DNA from: a virus
Virus record (IMG/VR): IMGVR_UViG_3300044701_002545
Coordinates: 1-60,200 of that record
DNA: 60,200 nt
Direction: 5' to 3' (one strand)
The first letter of the stretch is position 1, and each line of letters opens with the position of its first letter. The notes under the pieces were generated by a model. That model searched no databases and was not told where the DNA came from. It saw nothing but the letters and a program-made list of their open reading frames with translations. This document shows positions 1 through 6,285 of this stretch, in pieces. Both the position numbers and the translations under genes were made by a program.

Positions 1-2
1 AT

Positions 3-179
3 GTTTATTCTAAGATTGCCGAACTTGAAGAACGTATTGTCGCATTAGAACAAGAAAACATTGAAAACTCTAATTGTTTTTATGAGTTGATGAACTCTAT
101 TGATGCAGTTGATGCTCGTATAGATATACTTGCTGGAACTACTATCAATCTTACCAAGTTTGAACTGGGAGAAAAGTAA
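3..179 (+). CDS. Hypothetical protein, 5' end outside window
   Basis: An open frame enters from the left edge and runs 58 codons to TAA. The visible protein begins VYSKIAELEERIVALEQE, a heptad-like stretch suggesting a coiled coil, and ends TKFELGEK. No start is visible. The stop overlaps the next start as TAATG, so the two are probably cotranslated. I do not recognise a family; it is one of the short accessory proteins typical of this block. Confidence 0.7.
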   Translation, partial: VYSKIAELEERIVALEQENIENSNCFYELMNSIDAVDARIDILAGTTINLTKFELGEK

Positions 180-352
180 TGTATGAACTTGATGATTTTG
201 AGAAAGCACTCGCTCATTTCGGCACACGGGTTGATATTATCATCGCGCTTGAAATGGGTGGAAAAATTGATGGAATTTCTGCCTATAAAGAAATCAAAGC
301 AGAACTCAAGGAACTTAAAAAAGCAAAGAAGCAATACGGTAAGGATATGTAG
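179..352 (+). CDS. Small hypothetical protein, 57 aa
   Basis: The ATG overlaps the preceding TAA. The product starts MYELDDFEKALAHFGTRVD, has a short alphabetically simple lysine/glutamate helix near the C-terminus (KAELKELKKAKKQYG) and ends in TAG. The tight overlap with the upstream gene and the acidic-to-basic composition support a real gene. A longer open frame in another phase covers the same bases; I prefer this one because its amino-acid composition is natural and it uses a coupled start. Function unknown. Confidence 0.65.
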   Translation: MYELDDFEKALAHFGTRVDIIIALEMGGKIDGISAYKEIKAELKELKKAKKQYGKDM

Positions 353-467
353 TAAATGTGATGAAGAGAAGCCACTTGACGAAGACCACTATCAGGTGGT
401 AAAATCATTCAGAGAAGGTTTCTCTTACTATTGTCTTGAGTGTTCTAAACCCAAACCCAGAGATTGA
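270..467 (+). CDS. Putative small zinc-ribbon protein, start uncertain
   Basis: The C-terminal half carries two CxxC pairs (CSKC and CLEC) about 24 residues apart, around a core with acidic and aromatic residues, as expected for a one-zinc ribbon. The pattern resembles the protein at 55997-56239 (CRTC and CKEC). The first 25 or so codons overlap the 179-352 gene out of frame and look unlike protein, so the ATG at 270 is only the nearest in-frame candidate. No good start lies just before the first cysteine pair. It could be a 5'-damaged copy. The stop lies three bases before the next ATG. Confidence 0.5.
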   Translation: MEFLPIKKSKQNSRNLKKQRSNTVRICSKCDEEKPLDEDHYQVVKSFREGFSYYCLECSKPKPRD

Positions 468-469
468 TT

Positions 470-1243
470 ATGGACTACAAAAAGTATTCACTTGAAAACC
501 TTGAAAACTGGTTGCATGATGCTCTTTCGTGTGGGGAAGCATCACCACACGAAATTTATTCTGTAATTCGTAAAGTCGTACAAGACGAATATAATTATTA
601 CAAAGAACAATCTCAAAAATGTCTTGGAGTATTGGAACTCTTGAGCGGTCATCGTCCTGTGAGTTTGGATAAACAAGAAGAAGGAAATCATAAAACTTAT
701 GATGAGATGATTGCCCTGGGATATACAATGACTGATGATGGGTTTTGGTTCAAAGAATCTAAAACTTTCTGTGATAAAGATGACCCTTCACCAGAGTGTA
801 AAGGTGCATGGAATGACTTTTGGGAAGTAGACGAAGATAATAGTCGTGAATATAATCTGCGTGAATCCGAATACTATAATAAAAGAGCACAACTTGATGT
901 TGATTTAGAAAAAATTAAAGCAGCAGGTGGCTTTGAATGGACTCCTGATCCAATAGTATCAAGAAATGATCCAGACAGAATTAAGTATGATGGTGTGTGG
1001 ATTTATGAATCTCCTGATAAAGGAAAAACCATCACAAAACGGAAACCTGGGTCTACAGAAAAGTTTCCTGTTAAAGAGGACAAGGTAGTTAAATGGCAAC
1101 TTCCTGTTGGAGTTGATGGGTTGACTGGGGAATGTTATGTTAATTTCCCTGATGATTTGTTGGAAGCAGCAAACCTTAAAGAAGGTGATCAAGTAGAATG
1201 GGTGGATAGGGGTGATGGCTCTTACCTGTTGCGTAAAATCTAA
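470..1243 (+). CDS. Conserved hypothetical protein with C-terminal AbrB-like segment
   Basis: The 257-residue protein starts MDYKKYSLENLENWLHD. I chose ATG 470 over an in-frame TTG at 464, because it follows the previous stop by two bases. The N-terminal third is helical. The last 45 residues (GECYVNFPDDLLEAANLK, then EGDQVEWVDRGDGSYLLRKI) match the swapped-hairpin AbrB/MazE pattern: a short strand, a proline-containing helix start, then GDxVEW. This suggests DNA binding or dimerisation, by family analogy only. The middle, rich in D, E and K, is unassigned. It ends in TAATG with the next gene. Confidence 0.75.
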   Translation: MDYKKYSLENLENWLHDALSCGEASPHEIYSVIRKVVQDEYNYYKEQSQKCLGVLELLSGHRPVSLDKQEEGNHKTYDEMIALGYTMTDDGFWFKESKTFCDKDDPSPECKGAWNDFWEVDEDNSREYNLRESEYYNKRAQLDVDLEKIKAAGGFEWTPDPIVSRNDPDRIKYDGVWIYESPDKGKTITKRKPGSTEKFPVKEDKVVKWQLPVGVDGLTGECYVNFPDDLLEAANLKEGDQVEWVDRGDGSYLLRKI

Positions 1244-1434
1244 TGAATACGATTGAGATTCTTGCCCCATTCGTTATTGGTATTTGTCTGAATAACTTTG
1301 TATCAGTAAAGGGTGATATTTGCAATGTTAGACAATCTCCACCTCCTGTGGTAAAATACTATGAACCAGGCAAAGCTTGTTACATTGAAGGTGTTTTCCA
1401 CCAATCTTGTCCTAAAATGAGTTACTTGAAATAA
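1243..1434 (+). CDS. Small hypothetical protein with hydrophobic N-terminus
   Basis: The 63-residue product begins MNTIEILAPFVIGICLNNF, a short hydrophobic segment that could be a signal anchor, followed by a cysteine-containing tail with three cysteines after the first segment. The start overlaps the preceding stop. No recognised domain. It could be an exported or membrane-attached peptide. Confidence 0.6.
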   Translation: MNTIEILAPFVIGICLNNFVSVKGDICNVRQSPPPVVKYYEPGKACYIEGVFHQSCPKMSYLK

Positions 1435-1443
1435 TTAAGAATC

Positions 1444-1668
1444 ATGGCATTATCTGAAAGCGTAGAAGAAAGTCTAAAGGAAGCAGAAGCATCATTGCGT
1501 AATGCACTTGCATATGCTGCACGTCAAGAACGTCCAATGGTTTGTAGTGTTATTGCTGATATGATTAGTCGTATTGAATCTCTACAAACAACTGATTCTC
1601 TTCTTGATAAACTGGAGAGTCGTAAACCAGGAGATTCTGGTATGTTTGGGACATTCTTTAATGATTAA
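1444..1668 (+). CDS. Small hypothetical protein, 74 aa
   Basis: The product begins MALSESVEESLKEAEASLR and is predicted mostly helical and acidic, ending GMFGTFFND. It looks like a conserved short cyanophage protein, but I cannot assign a role. It lies nine bases downstream of the previous stop, in the same run of genes. Confidence 0.7.
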   Translation: MALSESVEESLKEAEASLRNALAYAARQERPMVCSVIADMISRIESLQTTDSLLDKLESRKPGDSGMFGTFFND

Positions 1669-1717
1669 GAACTATTAATACAGTCTAAAGACAACATTAA
1701 GAAACCGCACATCTCCC

Positions 1718-1725
1718 TTAAATAC
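1718..1725 (+). promoter_or_regulatory. Possible late promoter motif TTAAATAC
   Basis: The sequence CTTAAATACTG lies 36-44 bases before the ATG at 1761. It is close to the CTAAATAC form of the T4-like late promoter but lacks the exact core, so the call is weak. Confidence 0.3.
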
Positions 1726-1760
1726 TGTTAGGATAAGAACACAATCGCGGGATCAAAACT

Positions 1761-1925
1761 ATGACGCTTCCATCCAAAGGCCAAATAAATCTCACAGATG
1801 ATGAGTGGAATGAAATGGATGCACTTAGAAAAGTTATCGCAGAAAGACCGCAAGCACTTGTACCCGAAAAGCTAGAAAAGTTTACTGAGTATATGGTGCG
1901 AAGTTTGAAAGAGATGGGCAATTAA
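1761..1925 (+). CDS. Small hypothetical protein, 54 aa
   Basis: The product begins MTLPSKGQINLTDDEWNEMD and is helical after residue 12 (LRKVIAERPQALVPEKLEKF). It sits alone between a 92-base spacer and a strong terminator, so it is probably the last gene of its unit. Function unknown. Confidence 0.65.
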   Translation: MTLPSKGQINLTDDEWNEMDALRKVIAERPQALVPEKLEKFTEYMVRSLKEMGN

Positions 1926-1936
1926 ATATCTGTCAC

Positions 1937-1963
1937 AAGGACACTGGACAAGTGTCCTTTTTT
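1937..1963 (+). terminator. Rho-independent terminator
   Basis: A perfect 9-bp stem (AAGGACACT with AGTGTCCTT), a five-base loop, and a run of six T. It lies 11 bases after the stop of the 54-aa gene. Confidence 0.9.
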
Positions 1964-1993
1964 AATATATAATTGTTAAAACTATCAAAAACA

Positions 1994-2293
1994 ATGAACC
2001 TCAAAGCATTATTGCTTTCTGCAATACTACTTACTCCACAAGCAGTTTTTTCTCAACAAGTAACTGTTTATGGTGAGTGTAATGCTTATAGAGTAGTGGA
2101 AGAATATGTGCCTGGATATTATACTCGCTTTGGTGCATATATCAGTGGATATGTGAGAAGAACTAAAGTTAGAGTTCCGTGTGATCCAGAACCCTATTTT
2201 GTTCCTTATCGCCCTTATCCAAGGTATTATGATGAGTGTATTGAACGCAGGGGAATTGTTGGCGGAACTTTAGGTCTTCTGTTTGGATGTTGA
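1994..2293 (+). CDS. Small secreted or periplasmic protein
   Basis: The first 22 residues (MNLKALLLSAILLTPQAVFS) are a textbook signal peptide with likely cleavage after FSQ. The 75-residue mature part is rich in tyrosine, proline and arginine and has four cysteines, suggesting disulphides. An in-frame TTG at 1973 would add seven residues and spoil the signal peptide, so ATG 1994 is chosen. An exported phage protein may act in the host envelope, but no family is recognised. Confidence 0.7.
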   Translation: MNLKALLLSAILLTPQAVFSQQVTVYGECNAYRVVEEYVPGYYTRFGAYISGYVRRTKVRVPCDPEPYFVPYRPYPRYYDECIERRGIVGGTLGLLFGC

Positions 2294-2323
2294 ACTGGGC
2301 CCTTTAAAGTGTACCAGTAGTGT
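2294..2323 (+). repeat. Dispersed 30-bp intergenic element, copy 1
   Basis: Three blocks define the element: ACTGGGCCC, then AAAGTGT, then CCAGTAGT with TAT or TGT. This copy starts directly after a TGA and ends 14 bases before the next ATG. ACTGG and CCAGT can pair. Confidence 0.9.
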
Positions 2324-2337
2324 AAGCACTCAATCAA

Positions 2338-2748
2338 ATGGCAACTCGCGCTCGCATCGGTCTTGAACTTCCTGATGGTTCTATTCTCTCTGCATACCAC
2401 CATTGGGATGGTTATGAGTCTTGGTTGGGTCGCATTCTGAACACTCACTACAACACTAAAGAGAAAGCTGCTGAACTGATTGACGGTGGCGATATGAGCT
2501 CTGCTTGGACTAATGCTGGTTTCAAGAATGAAACTGTAGAGCAAGGTCCGCTGTATTATTCTCAGCGTGGCGAAGATTGCCCTCCTCGTCTTGATGCTGA
2601 TCTGTGTGAGTATCTTCTGCCCAACAACAGCGAAGAGTATGCCTATGTCTTCCGCAATGGTGAGTGGGTGTGCTATAATATGAATCAGTTTGACGATTCC
2701 AAACTTCCCGAAATCGTTGAAATCCCTTCTGGTGCTCTTGCTGTCTGA
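2338..2748 (+). CDS. Conserved hypothetical protein, 136 aa
   Basis: The product begins MATRARIGLELPDGSILSAY and contains an aromatic-rich core (HHWDGYESWLGRIL) followed by an acidic half. The sequence looks like a soluble globular protein; comparable proteins with this opening occur widely in phages and bacteria, from memory, without assigned function. It is the first gene after element copy 1 and its codons are richer in CGC, CTG and GCT than the virion genes. Confidence 0.75.
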   Translation: MATRARIGLELPDGSILSAYHHWDGYESWLGRILNTHYNTKEKAAELIDGGDMSSAWTNAGFKNETVEQGPLYYSQRGEDCPPRLDADLCEYLLPNNSEEYAYVFRNGEWVCYNMNQFDDSKLPEIVEIPSGALAV

Positions 2749-2751
2749 TCT

Positions 2752-2943
2752 ATGAAAACTTCTACTTCTGTTGGTATTATTTTTGCTGCTATTGTTCTTG
2801 TAACTGTCAGCATATTCTTTGAAGCAGCATTGCTTGGACTGATTCTATCTTGGTTTAATGTTTATTTGACTTTCTGGCAGAATCTTGCTATTGTGGTTCT
2901 TGCCAATATGATTTTCAAAAACACTGGGAGCTATTCTAAATGA
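2752..2943 (+). CDS. Small membrane protein, 63 aa, two TM segments
   Basis: Two hydrophobic stretches (residues about 7-30 and 34-54) separated by an aromatic turn predict a hairpin membrane protein. It starts three bases after the preceding stop and overlaps the next start. First of a run of tiny membrane-type ORFs. Confidence 0.65.
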   Translation: MKTSTSVGIIFAAIVLVTVSIFFEAALLGLILSWFNVYLTFWQNLAIVVLANMIFKNTGSYSK

Positions 2944-3104
2944 ATCGCAATCGTAAATATGTGATTGCTGGACTGATTGGTTTTGCTGCTATTGTTGGTT
3001 GGAATATCTTTCTAATCCAACGTGATGATAGAATGTTTGATGCCTACTATCGTCAACAAGCGATAGAAAATCTCAAGAAACCTCCCAGTGCTGAGATTCG
3101 GTGA
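2940..3104 (+). CDS. Small single-TM protein, 54 aa
   Basis: The start ATG overlaps the previous TGA (AAATGA). Residues 8-26 (VIAGLIGFAAIVGWNIFLI) form one membrane segment, preceded by a basic NRNRK and followed by a charged tail: a type II-like anchor with the basic side in. Function unknown. Confidence 0.6.
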   Translation: MNRNRKYVIAGLIGFAAIVGWNIFLIQRDDRMFDAYYRQQAIENLKKPPSAEIR

Positions 3105-3199
3105 TTTACTTTCTTATTATTTCTGCAGCATTTGGATGGTTCTTTTTTGTATTATTCTCCAAACATTTTGATTACCTAGACGATAGAAAAAACAAATGA
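3101..3199 (+). CDS. Tiny membrane protein with GTG start, 32 aa
   Basis: GTG overlaps the preceding stop as GTGA. Residues 2-21 (IYFLIISAAFGWFFFVLFSK) are one membrane helix, with a charged tail. The chain of overlaps on both sides supports translation by coupling, although the size makes it uncertain. Confidence 0.45.
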   Translation: MIYFLIISAAFGWFFFVLFSKHFDYLDDRKNK

Positions 3200-3333
3200 T
3201 TCCAAAACGTATCCGAGAACTGATTATGAACGCTGAACGTGAGAAGATTGCCCGTGAGTTTTGGGAGGAAATTGAACGTCTTGCTGCTGAAAAGGAAGTG
3301 ACTGTTGACTATTATCTTGCGGAGTTTTACTGA
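3196..3333 (+). CDS. Small helical protein, 45 aa
   Basis: ATG overlaps the preceding stop by four bases. The product, beginning MIPKRIRELIMNAEREK, is a charged helix, possibly a coiled coil. It is coupled to the next gene by TGATG. Confidence 0.5.
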   Translation: MIPKRIRELIMNAEREKIAREFWEEIERLAAEKEVTVDYYLAEFY

Positions 3334-3452
3334 TGACTTTTATTCTTGGTGTAGGCCTTGGAATCCTAGCAACAATGGGATTTGCACTTCTTTCGATGGC
3401 ATCTAATGGTGATGATGCAGATGATATTGACAACAACACTGATTTTCGTTAA
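3333..3452 (+). CDS. Tiny membrane protein, 39 aa
   Basis: Begins MTFILGVGLGILATMGFALL, one membrane helix, then an acidic tail (SNGDDADDIDNN). The start overlaps the previous stop by one base. Last of five overlapping small ORFs. Confidence 0.5.
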   Translation: MTFILGVGLGILATMGFALLSMASNGDDADDIDNNTDFR

Positions 3453-3478
3453 ACTAAAGGAGTAATTTACAAAATACA

Positions 3479-3721
3479 ATGGCACAAAAGTTTCTCTACA
3501 TTGTTGACCACTACATTCCTTTTCCTTCTAGTGAGTATGGTGGACTTTGGAATGTCATTGCAGAAGATGACAATGAATGTTTCGATTTGATTTCTGCTGA
3601 AGATGAAGGTAATTTCTATGAGCAGCACTATACTGCTCTTCGTGAAAACATTCTAAATGCAAGGACTTATGCTCTTGCTGAAGATGTAGAATCCTCTATT
3701 GTTGAATCTTTTACCACCTGA
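3479..3721 (+). CDS. Hypothetical protein, 80 aa
   Basis: A purine-rich AAAGGAG at 3456-3462 lies 16 bases before the ATG. The acidic product begins MAQKFLYIVDHYIPFPSSEY. It ends in TGATG with the next gene. No domain recognised. Confidence 0.7.
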   Translation: MAQKFLYIVDHYIPFPSSEYGGLWNVIAEDDNECFDLISAEDEGNFYEQHYTALRENILNARTYALAEDVESSIVESFTT

Positions 3722-3882
3722 TGATTGACACTTCTCTAAATCTCCTTGAGTTTAATCTCAAGGAACAGTATCAAGATCGTATCAACTATCTTCAGCAAAA
3801 GATTACGGAGCAACAACATGAAATCTTGCGACTCCAAGAACAAATCAAATATATGTCAAAAGACAGATTTTACGATTGCTGA
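3721..3882 (+). CDS. Small coiled-coil protein, 53 aa
   Basis: ATG overlaps the previous TGA. Residues 8-45 contain a leucine/isoleucine heptad series (LQQKITEQQHEILRLQEQI), a likely parallel coiled coil. The stop is followed by a late-like GATAAATA at 3881-3888 and the regulatory hairpin region of the GIY-YIG gene. Confidence 0.6.
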   Translation: MIDTSLNLLEFNLKEQYQDRINYLQQKITEQQHEILRLQEQIKYMSKDRFYDC

Positions 3883-3925
3883 TAAATAATGATGCTTGTT
3901 TGTGGTTATTCAAGCAAAGAGATTT

Positions 3926-3945
3926 GGGGCAGAAATGCCCCTTTT
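3926..3945 (+). terminator. Probable rho-independent terminator
   Basis: GGGGC and GCCCC form a 5-bp stem round a six-base loop, followed by TTTTCTT. It sits inside the longer inverted repeat. Confidence 0.65.
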
Positions 3946-3949
3946 CTTG

Positions 3950-3957
3950 TATAAATA
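3950..3957 (+). promoter_or_regulatory. Late promoter TATAAATA
   Basis: Exact match to the T4 late promoter core, 24 bases before the endonuclease ATG and just upstream of the right arm of the inverted repeat. Confidence 0.75.
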
Positions 3958-3980
3958 AGTATAACCACAAACAAAGCAGT

Positions 3981-4592
3981 ATGAATAACAAGTATTATAC
4001 TTACGCATATTTGCGTGAAGATGGAACACCTTATTACATAGGAAAGGGTAAAGGATATAGGGCTTATTATAAAAATAGAAGGAAGCAAATACAACCACCA
4101 AAAGATAGAAGAAGAATCATCTTTCTCAAACAAAATTTAACTGAAGAAGAAGCATTTAGACACGAAATCTATATGATTTCTGTATTTGGCAGAAAAGATT
4201 TAGGAACTGGTATTCTTCGTAATAGAACTGGTGGTGGAGAAGGAACAGCAAATATGATACTAAGTGAGGAACATAAGAAGTCCTTACTTGCGGGTAGATT
4301 AAATTATTCTTTTACTGACGAAGTGAAAGAAAAAATTAGAAATACTTTAAAAGAAAAAAATATCAAACCACCATCAAGAAAAGGTATAAACCATAACGAA
4401 CAATATTTTAATAAAAGATGTAAAAAGTTGTATGAAATTACAAGTCCAGACGGTAAAAAATATACTACAAATAGATTAAAAAACTTTTGTAAAATGAATA
4501 ATTTGAGTTGTGGTTGTATGTGTGAAGTTGCTAATGGAAAATATAAACAACATAAAGGGTGGACAGTTAAAATACTGGAACAAAAACCTTGA
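3981..4592 (+). CDS. GIY-YIG homing endonuclease
   Basis: A free-standing site-specific DNA endonuclease of 203 residues. The N-terminal GIY-YIG nuclease has YAY at residues 8-10, YIG at 19-21, the conserved Arg at 27, and a downstream Glu (RHEIYMISVFG) as expected for metal binding. The C-terminal 50 residues (YEITSPDGKKYTTNRLKNF onward) form a small DNA-binding repeat of the kind found after nuclease domains, similar to the tail of the HNH enzyme at 13815-14315. ATG 3981 is chosen; an in-frame extension to 3876 would run through the terminator. The gene has its own late promoter and hairpin. It is AT-rich compared with its neighbours, consistent with mobility. Confidence 0.9.
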   Translation: MNNKYYTYAYLREDGTPYYIGKGKGYRAYYKNRRKQIQPPKDRRRIIFLKQNLTEEEAFRHEIYMISVFGRKDLGTGILRNRTGGGEGTANMILSEEHKKSLLAGRLNYSFTDEVKEKIRNTLKEKNIKPPSRKGINHNEQYFNKRCKKLYEITSPDGKKYTTNRLKNFCKMNNLSCGCMCEVANGKYKQHKGWTVKILEQKP

Positions 4593-4611
4593 CTTCCTTT
4601 CGGTTTTTTGT
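4580..4611 (+). terminator. Possible terminator overlapping the end of the GIY-YIG gene
   Basis: ACAAAAACC and GGTTTTTTGT can pair with one bulge around a 13-base loop; the right arm contains a run of six T. Confidence 0.45.
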
Positions 4612-4638
4612 TATTATATCTTTGTTGAATAAAAAAAC

Positions 4639-4926
4639 TTGGAACTTCCATCTTCTTTCTTTCATTCTCCTCCAGACGGATATTATTATGAAGCAACTGA
4701 GTTCAAACGAAATGTTGTCAGTATTTGGTTATGTAATACTCGTAAGTTTGACTATAACAATGGTGCTCCTACAAGAACTATTCATTCCTTTTACAACACC
4801 AAAACCAGAGAATACTTCTCCCCAGTCAACAGTAAGACCATCGGTGCTTGTGTAAATATCAAGGAAACGCGGAACTATACCGCGATGCCAATTAAACAAT
4901 CTCCACTAGATGCGTTTTTTGTATGA
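4639..4926 (+). CDS. Conserved hypothetical protein without an ATG start
   Basis: A 95-residue frame with convincing protein composition (YYYEATEFKRNVVSIWLCN and later SKTIGACVNIKETRNYTA). The frame opens after a TAA at 4630-4632 and contains no ATG; the only plausible start is TTG at 4639. The gene lies 46 bases after the GIY-YIG endonuclease. Either TTG is used or the original start region was changed when the endonuclease gene arrived. The stop overlaps the next ATG. The family looks familiar from cyanophages but has no known role. Confidence 0.65.
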   Translation: MELPSSFFHSPPDGYYYEATEFKRNVVSIWLCNTRKFDYNNGAPTRTIHSFYNTKTREYFSPVNSKTIGACVNIKETRNYTAMPIKQSPLDAFFV

Positions 4927-5162
4927 GTTACGAACCACAAGTCAATCACTATGTTAAGTGGACAAAAGGTGTTGAGGGTTGGATTTACTTCAAGGATCAA
5001 GAATATGTTACCATCGAGTACACTGTTCGTCCTAAAGATGAAATAAACCTTGAATGCTGTCCTATTCACAAAAATGAAAGATTGCTTGTGATTTGCTATA
5101 ATAAACAGTGGAAAGAGTTGGAGTTTGTAAAGTCGAGAGAGTCTGTATATTCTGAAGTTTAA
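4923..5162 (+). CDS. Hypothetical protein, 79 aa
   Basis: ATG overlaps the previous TGA (GTATGA). The product begins MSYEPQVNHYVKWTKGVEGW and appears to be a small beta-rich protein (YVTIEYTVRPKD). The coupled start and composition support it; function unknown. Confidence 0.7.
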   Translation: MSYEPQVNHYVKWTKGVEGWIYFKDQEYVTIEYTVRPKDEINLECCPIHKNERLLVICYNKQWKELEFVKSRESVYSEV

Positions 5163-5166
5163 GTAA

Positions 5167-5751
5167 ATGATTCACGCATTATTTCCATCTATAGTGATAG
5201 ATGATGTTTGTCAAGATTTCTCTGCAGTTCAACCAGAATTGATTGACTGGATCTATTGGTATAGGGGAAAAAATCCAGATAGCATACATATATCAAATCG
5301 CGGGGGATGGCAATCTCCCGCATATTTTCATAATGAGGAATCTTTTCAGCCATTTCTGAAATATATTTTGGACAACTTCCAAAATATGACTGCTTGCTAC
5401 AAAACAAAGATGAAACTCCTCAATATGTGGATTAACATTAACAGAAAGGGAGACTATAATACAGAGCACGATCATCCTGTATCTGATCTCTCTGCTGTCT
5501 TATGGATAAAGACGCCCAAAGATTGTGGTGGATTAGTGTTTCCTTCTCCAAAATCTTTTGTTCAACATAAAATTATAGATGTTCTTGATGAGGAGATTCG
5601 TAATCAAACAAAGTGTGTTTATTCCACTATGTTTCATCCAGAAGAAGGTAAGACGGTTATATTTCCATCAAATATGAGGCATTCCGTTGAAATGAACAAC
5701 TCTGATGAGGATAGAATATCAATAGCATTTAATATGGAGTTCTGTGATTGA
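5167..5751 (+). CDS. Putative 2OG-Fe(II) oxygenase
   Basis: A 194-residue protein resembling the TIGR02466-type 2-oxoglutarate/iron oxygenases that are frequent in cyanophages. After WININRKGDYNTEHDHP come His101, Asp102 and His103, then a DLSAVLWI strand; the distal part has GKTVIFPSNMRHSVEMN with His172, and an Arg about ten residues later that would bind 2-oxoglutarate. These give the two-histidine plus carboxylate iron site of the cupin-like fold. The substrate is unknown. The gene follows the 79-aa gene by four bases and overlaps no other; ATG 5167 is the only sensible start. Confidence 0.8.
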   Translation: MIHALFPSIVIDDVCQDFSAVQPELIDWIYWYRGKNPDSIHISNRGGWQSPAYFHNEESFQPFLKYILDNFQNMTACYKTKMKLLNMWININRKGDYNTEHDHPVSDLSAVLWIKTPKDCGGLVFPSPKSFVQHKIIDVLDEEIRNQTKCVYSTMFHPEEGKTVIFPSNMRHSVEMNNSDEDRISIAFNMEFCD

Positions 5752-5753
5752 TT

Positions 5754-6017
5754 ATGAAAAGAAAAAGTGCATGGAGATTGCTAGCTAAAGCATTGGGAGA
5801 AAAGGCAAGCAAGGATAATAGAGAGGCAGATATTGTTGCAGGCATTCGTCTTGTAATGTTTATGTCTATTCTTATCACAAATTGTTTCATCGTAGCAAAT
5901 GCAATTCGTCACTGGAATGATGAAACTAAAGTAGAAATAATTCTAGAAACTTCTGGTATGCCAGAATATCACGTTCCACCATCCAATTATTCAAATAGAA
6001 CTATTGAGTTTGAATAA
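5754..6017 (+). CDS. Single-TM hypothetical protein, 87 aa
   Basis: ATG 5754 follows the previous TGA by two bases; an in-frame TTG at 5748 is less likely. A basic N-terminus (MKRKSAWRLLAKALGEK) precedes one membrane segment (residues about 34-50, LVMFMSILITNCFIVANAI), leaving a polar tail outside. Function unknown. Confidence 0.65.
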   Translation: MKRKSAWRLLAKALGEKASKDNREADIVAGIRLVMFMSILITNCFIVANAIRHWNDETKVEIILETSGMPEYHVPPSNYSNRTIEFE

Positions 6018-6025
6018 AATAAATA
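6018..6025 (+). promoter_or_regulatory. Late promoter motif AATAAATA
   Basis: The motif lies 19-26 bases before the ATG at 6044, directly after the preceding stop codon. It suggests that the small gene downstream is expressed late although it sits among small accessory genes. Confidence 0.65.
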
Positions 6026-6043
6026 TCTAAAAACATCCTGAAT

Positions 6044-6235
6044 ATGAAGACATTTCAACAGTTCATGGAACAAACTCCACACATGGAGCCTAACTTCTAT
6101 AGTCAGCAAATTGCAAAGCGTCAGGCAGCACAAAAAGCATCGCAAATCAAACACGTTCACCAAGAGATTGGTGCAGAAGCAAGGGCACAACAGTCTCAAA
6201 AAAGAGCAGAAATGAAGGCAATCATGAGTCGTTGA
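6044..6235 (+). CDS. Small basic protein with capsid-targeting-like N-terminus
   Basis: The 63-residue product begins MKTFQQFMEQ, very close to the T4 internal-protein capsid-targeting sequence (MKTYQEFIAE, from memory). The remaining part is helical, rich in Q, A, K and R, as expected for a DNA-associated internal head peptide. The FME at residues 7-9 fits the hydrophobic-x-Glu site cut by the gp21 prohead protease. A late promoter motif lies just upstream. Other proteins here with the same start are at 6733 and 52444. Packaging in the head is an inference. Confidence 0.7.
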   Translation: MKTFQQFMEQTPHMEPNFYSQQIAKRQAAQKASQIKHVHQEIGAEARAQQSQKRAEMKAIMSR

Positions 6236-6240
6236 TAAAA

Positions 6241-6270
6241 ATTGGGCCATGTAAAGTGTCCTAATAATGT
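6241..6270 (+). repeat. Dispersed 30-bp intergenic element, copy 2
   Basis: Divergent copy beginning ATTGGG and ending CCTAATAATGT. The C-to-T change in the left arm is matched by G-to-A in the right arm, so ATTGGG still pairs with CCTAAT. It lies 15 bases before ATG 6286. Confidence 0.85.
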
Positions 6271-6285
6271 AATCACCCATTCACT

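Larger units (their letters stand above)
3896..3974 (+). promoter_or_regulatory. Long inverted repeat before the GIY-YIG gene
   Basis: TTGTTTGTGGTTAT at 3896-3909 is the exact reverse complement of the 14 bases at 3961-3974, which end six bases before the endonuclease ATG. The arms enclose a terminator and a late promoter. RNA read through from upstream would fold over the start; RNA begun at the late promoter would lack the left arm. Confidence 0.8.

Noticed and set aside
4589-4855. A second frame overlapping the 95-aa gene
   Set aside because: It has hydrophobic low-information composition and conflicts with the more protein-like frame at 4639-4926.
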